Positions 6,090 through 6,580 of a stretch of DNA of 6,580 nt are shown one piece after another. Made by a program: the position numbers and the translations under genes. The DNA is from an uncultured Mailhella sp. GTDB lineage: Bacteria; Desulfobacterota; Desulfovibrionia; Desulfovibrionales; Desulfovibrionaceae. Each line of letters opens with the position of its first letter. Position 1 is the first letter of the stretch. The stretch covers positions 1 to 6,580 of the forward strand of contig CAJJMX010000097.1 of the NCBI GenBank assembly GCA_905192935.1, written 5' to 3'. The notes under the pieces were generated by a model that did not search any database, had not been told where the DNA came from, and saw only the letters and a list, made by a program, of their open reading frames with translations.

Positions 6090-6118
6090 TTTACAAAGTG
6101 TCGGCTCTTGGGTACAAG
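6090..6118 (+). promoter_or_regulatory. Candidate promoter of the tRNA array
   Basis: TTTACA (6090-6095, five of six to the -35 consensus), a 17-base spacer, and TACAAG (6113-6118, four of six to the -10 consensus) form a plausible sigma70 promoter. The start would be near 6125, about 80 nt before the first tRNA. An A/T tract at 6059-6068 lies upstream. A weaker alternative is TTGCCA at 6164-6169, but its -10 matches poorly. Confidence 0.45.
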
Positions 6119-6156
6119 TCTTTTGCTGTTTGCGGGGAACGCCCGAAGAGAAGAAA

Positions 6157-6177
6157 ATTCTTCTTGCCAAGAAGAAT
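6157..6177 (+). repeat. Perfect 10-bp inverted repeat in the tRNA leader
   Basis: ATTCTTCTTG, a single C, then CAAGAAGAAT: 10 bases on each side are exact complements. It lies between the candidate promoter and tRNA-Thr, 27 nt before the tRNA 5' end. No T run follows (CATTCAGGG), so it is not a terminator. It could be a processing hairpin in the precursor or a protein-binding dyad. Confidence 0.55.
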
Positions 6178-6204
6178 CATTCAGGGTAAGTTCCCATACC
6201 TGCT

Positions 6205-6280
6205 GCTGGCGTAGCTCAACTGGCAGAGCAGCTGATTTGTAATCAGCAGGTTGCGGGTTCAAGTCCCATCGCCAGCTCCA
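6205..6280 (+). tRNA. tRNA-Thr(TGT)
   Basis: This 76-nt class I tRNA reads ACA threonine codons. The acceptor arms GCTGGCG (6205-6211) and CGCCAGC (6270-6276) pair over 7 bp. The D arm has GCTC/GAGC. The anticodon stem GCTGA/TCAGC encloses the loop TTTGTAA, anticodon TGT at the centre. The T arm is CGGG-TTCAAGT-CCC with a weak closing pair. Discriminator T is followed by an encoded CCA (6278-6280), unlike the next two tRNAs. It is the first gene of the array. Confidence 0.97.
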
Positions 6281-6299
6281 TCCTCTTTTTAAAAGAGGA
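6281..6299 (+). repeat. Perfect hairpin in the spacer between tRNA-Thr and tRNA-Tyr
   Basis: TCCTCTTTT (6281-6289) and AAAAGAGGA (6291-6299) pair over 9 bp around a single T, starting directly after the encoded CCA of tRNA-Thr. The stem is A/T-rich at its tip and lacks a following T run, so it is more likely a processing element than a terminator. Confidence 0.5.
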
Positions 6300-6309
6300 A
6301 ACTTCATAT

Positions 6310-6391
<82 letters not shown>

Positions 6392-6401
6392 CACTTTATC
6401 T

Positions 6402-6486
6402 GCGGGAATGGCGGAATTGGCAGACGCGCTAGATTCAGGTTCTAGTGAGGGCTAACTTCATGCAGGTTCAAGTCCTGTTTCCCGCA
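6402..6486 (+). tRNA. tRNA-Leu(CAG)
   Basis: This 85-nt class II tRNA reads CTG leucine codons. The acceptor arms GCGGGAA (6402-6408) and TTCCCGC (6479-6485) pair over 7 bp, with discriminator A at 6486, typical for leucine. The anticodon stem CTAGA/TCTAG encloses TTCAGGT, anticodon CAG. A long variable arm follows, then the T arm GCAGG-TTCAAGT-CCTGT with one G-T pair. CCA is not encoded (CAT follows). It lies 10 nt after tRNA-Tyr, so the two are almost certainly co-transcribed. Confidence 0.96.
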
Positions 6487-6523
6487 CATGAGCCACGTTT
6501 CGTGTCTCTTTTCTCCCGCTTGC

Positions 6524-6542
6524 TCCTCGCCTCACGCGAGGA
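6524..6542 (+). repeat. Stem-loop in the spacer between tRNA-Leu and the second tRNA-Tyr
   Basis: TCCTCGC (6524-6530) and GCGAGGA (6536-6542) form a perfect 7-bp stem with a 5-nt loop. AATGAATTTC follows, with only three T in a row, so termination is unlikely. It may guide processing of the tRNA precursor. Confidence 0.4.
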
Positions 6543-6557
6543 ATGAATTTCATATAT

Positions 6558-6580
6558 GGACGGGTTCCCGAGTGGCCAAA
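6558..6580 (+). tRNA. tRNA-Tyr, second copy (5' 23 nt, cut by window edge)
   Basis: The last 23 bases, starting GGACGGGTTCCCGAGTGGCC, are identical to the first 23 bases of the tRNA-Tyr at 6310, and TTCATAT precedes both copies. The anticodon lies beyond the window, so the tyrosine assignment rests on identity to the first copy. The array therefore runs Thr-Tyr-Leu-Tyr and perhaps further. Confidence 0.85.

Noticed and set aside
5856..6242. A 128-codon plus-strand open frame running into tRNA-Thr
   Set aside because: It overlaps a certain tRNA, has low-complexity Arg/Lys/Gly composition from the purine skew, and no good ribosome binding site.

Overview
The window looks like chromosomal DNA of a Gram-negative (outer-membrane) bacterium. 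The main evidence is a complete type V autotransporter: signal peptide, repetitive passenger, and a roughly 270-residue C-terminal beta-barrel ending in aromatic Phe. The genes are fairly GC-rich and the three complete tRNAs are bacterial. The style of the autotransporter repeats and barrel, together with the gene mix, reminds me of gut Desulfovibrionaceae (Mailhella, Bilophila or Desulfovibrio relatives). That is recall only, not a search; Negativicutes or another gut Gram-negative remain possible.

Layout. (1) Positions 1-1706, minus strand: a type I restriction-modification operon with complete hsdM (methyltransferase) and the first 60 codons of hsdS (specificity). The two overlap as TGATG, so translation is probably coupled. 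Base composition drops from about 53% GC in the last 120 bases of hsdM to 28% GC in the visible hsdS. (2) Positions 1859-2602, minus strand: a self-contained small heat-shock protein gene. It has a near-consensus sigma70-type promoter, a leader of about 160 nt carrying a possible 32-codon leader peptide and two hairpins, the Hsp20 coding region, and a strong intrinsic terminator that separates it from hsdM. (3) Positions 2603-2974: an intergenic region with no gene. (4) Positions 2975-5776, plus strand: the autotransporter. (5) Positions 5777-6204: an intergenic stretch that becomes strongly purine-rich on the plus strand and holds a candidate tRNA promoter and a nearly perfect 21-nt palindrome. 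(6) Positions 6205-6580, plus strand: a tRNA array Thr(TGT)-Tyr(GTA)-Leu(CAG) followed by the start of a second Tyr copy cut by the window edge.

How the parts relate. HsdM and HsdS would join an HsdR encoded elsewhere to methylate and restrict DNA. Hsp20 is a cytoplasmic holdase. The autotransporter is a surface or secreted protein of unknown ligand. The tRNA array is housekeeping. I see no shared pathway: hsp20 and the autotransporter are divergent neighbours, and the tRNA array lies downstream of the autotransporter. I see no integrase, transposase, CRISPR array or clearly new system. The points most worth checking are the composition break at hsdM/hsdS, the Clostridia-like Hsp20 with its structured leader, the internal duplication in the autotransporter passenger, and the repeated tRNA-Tyr.
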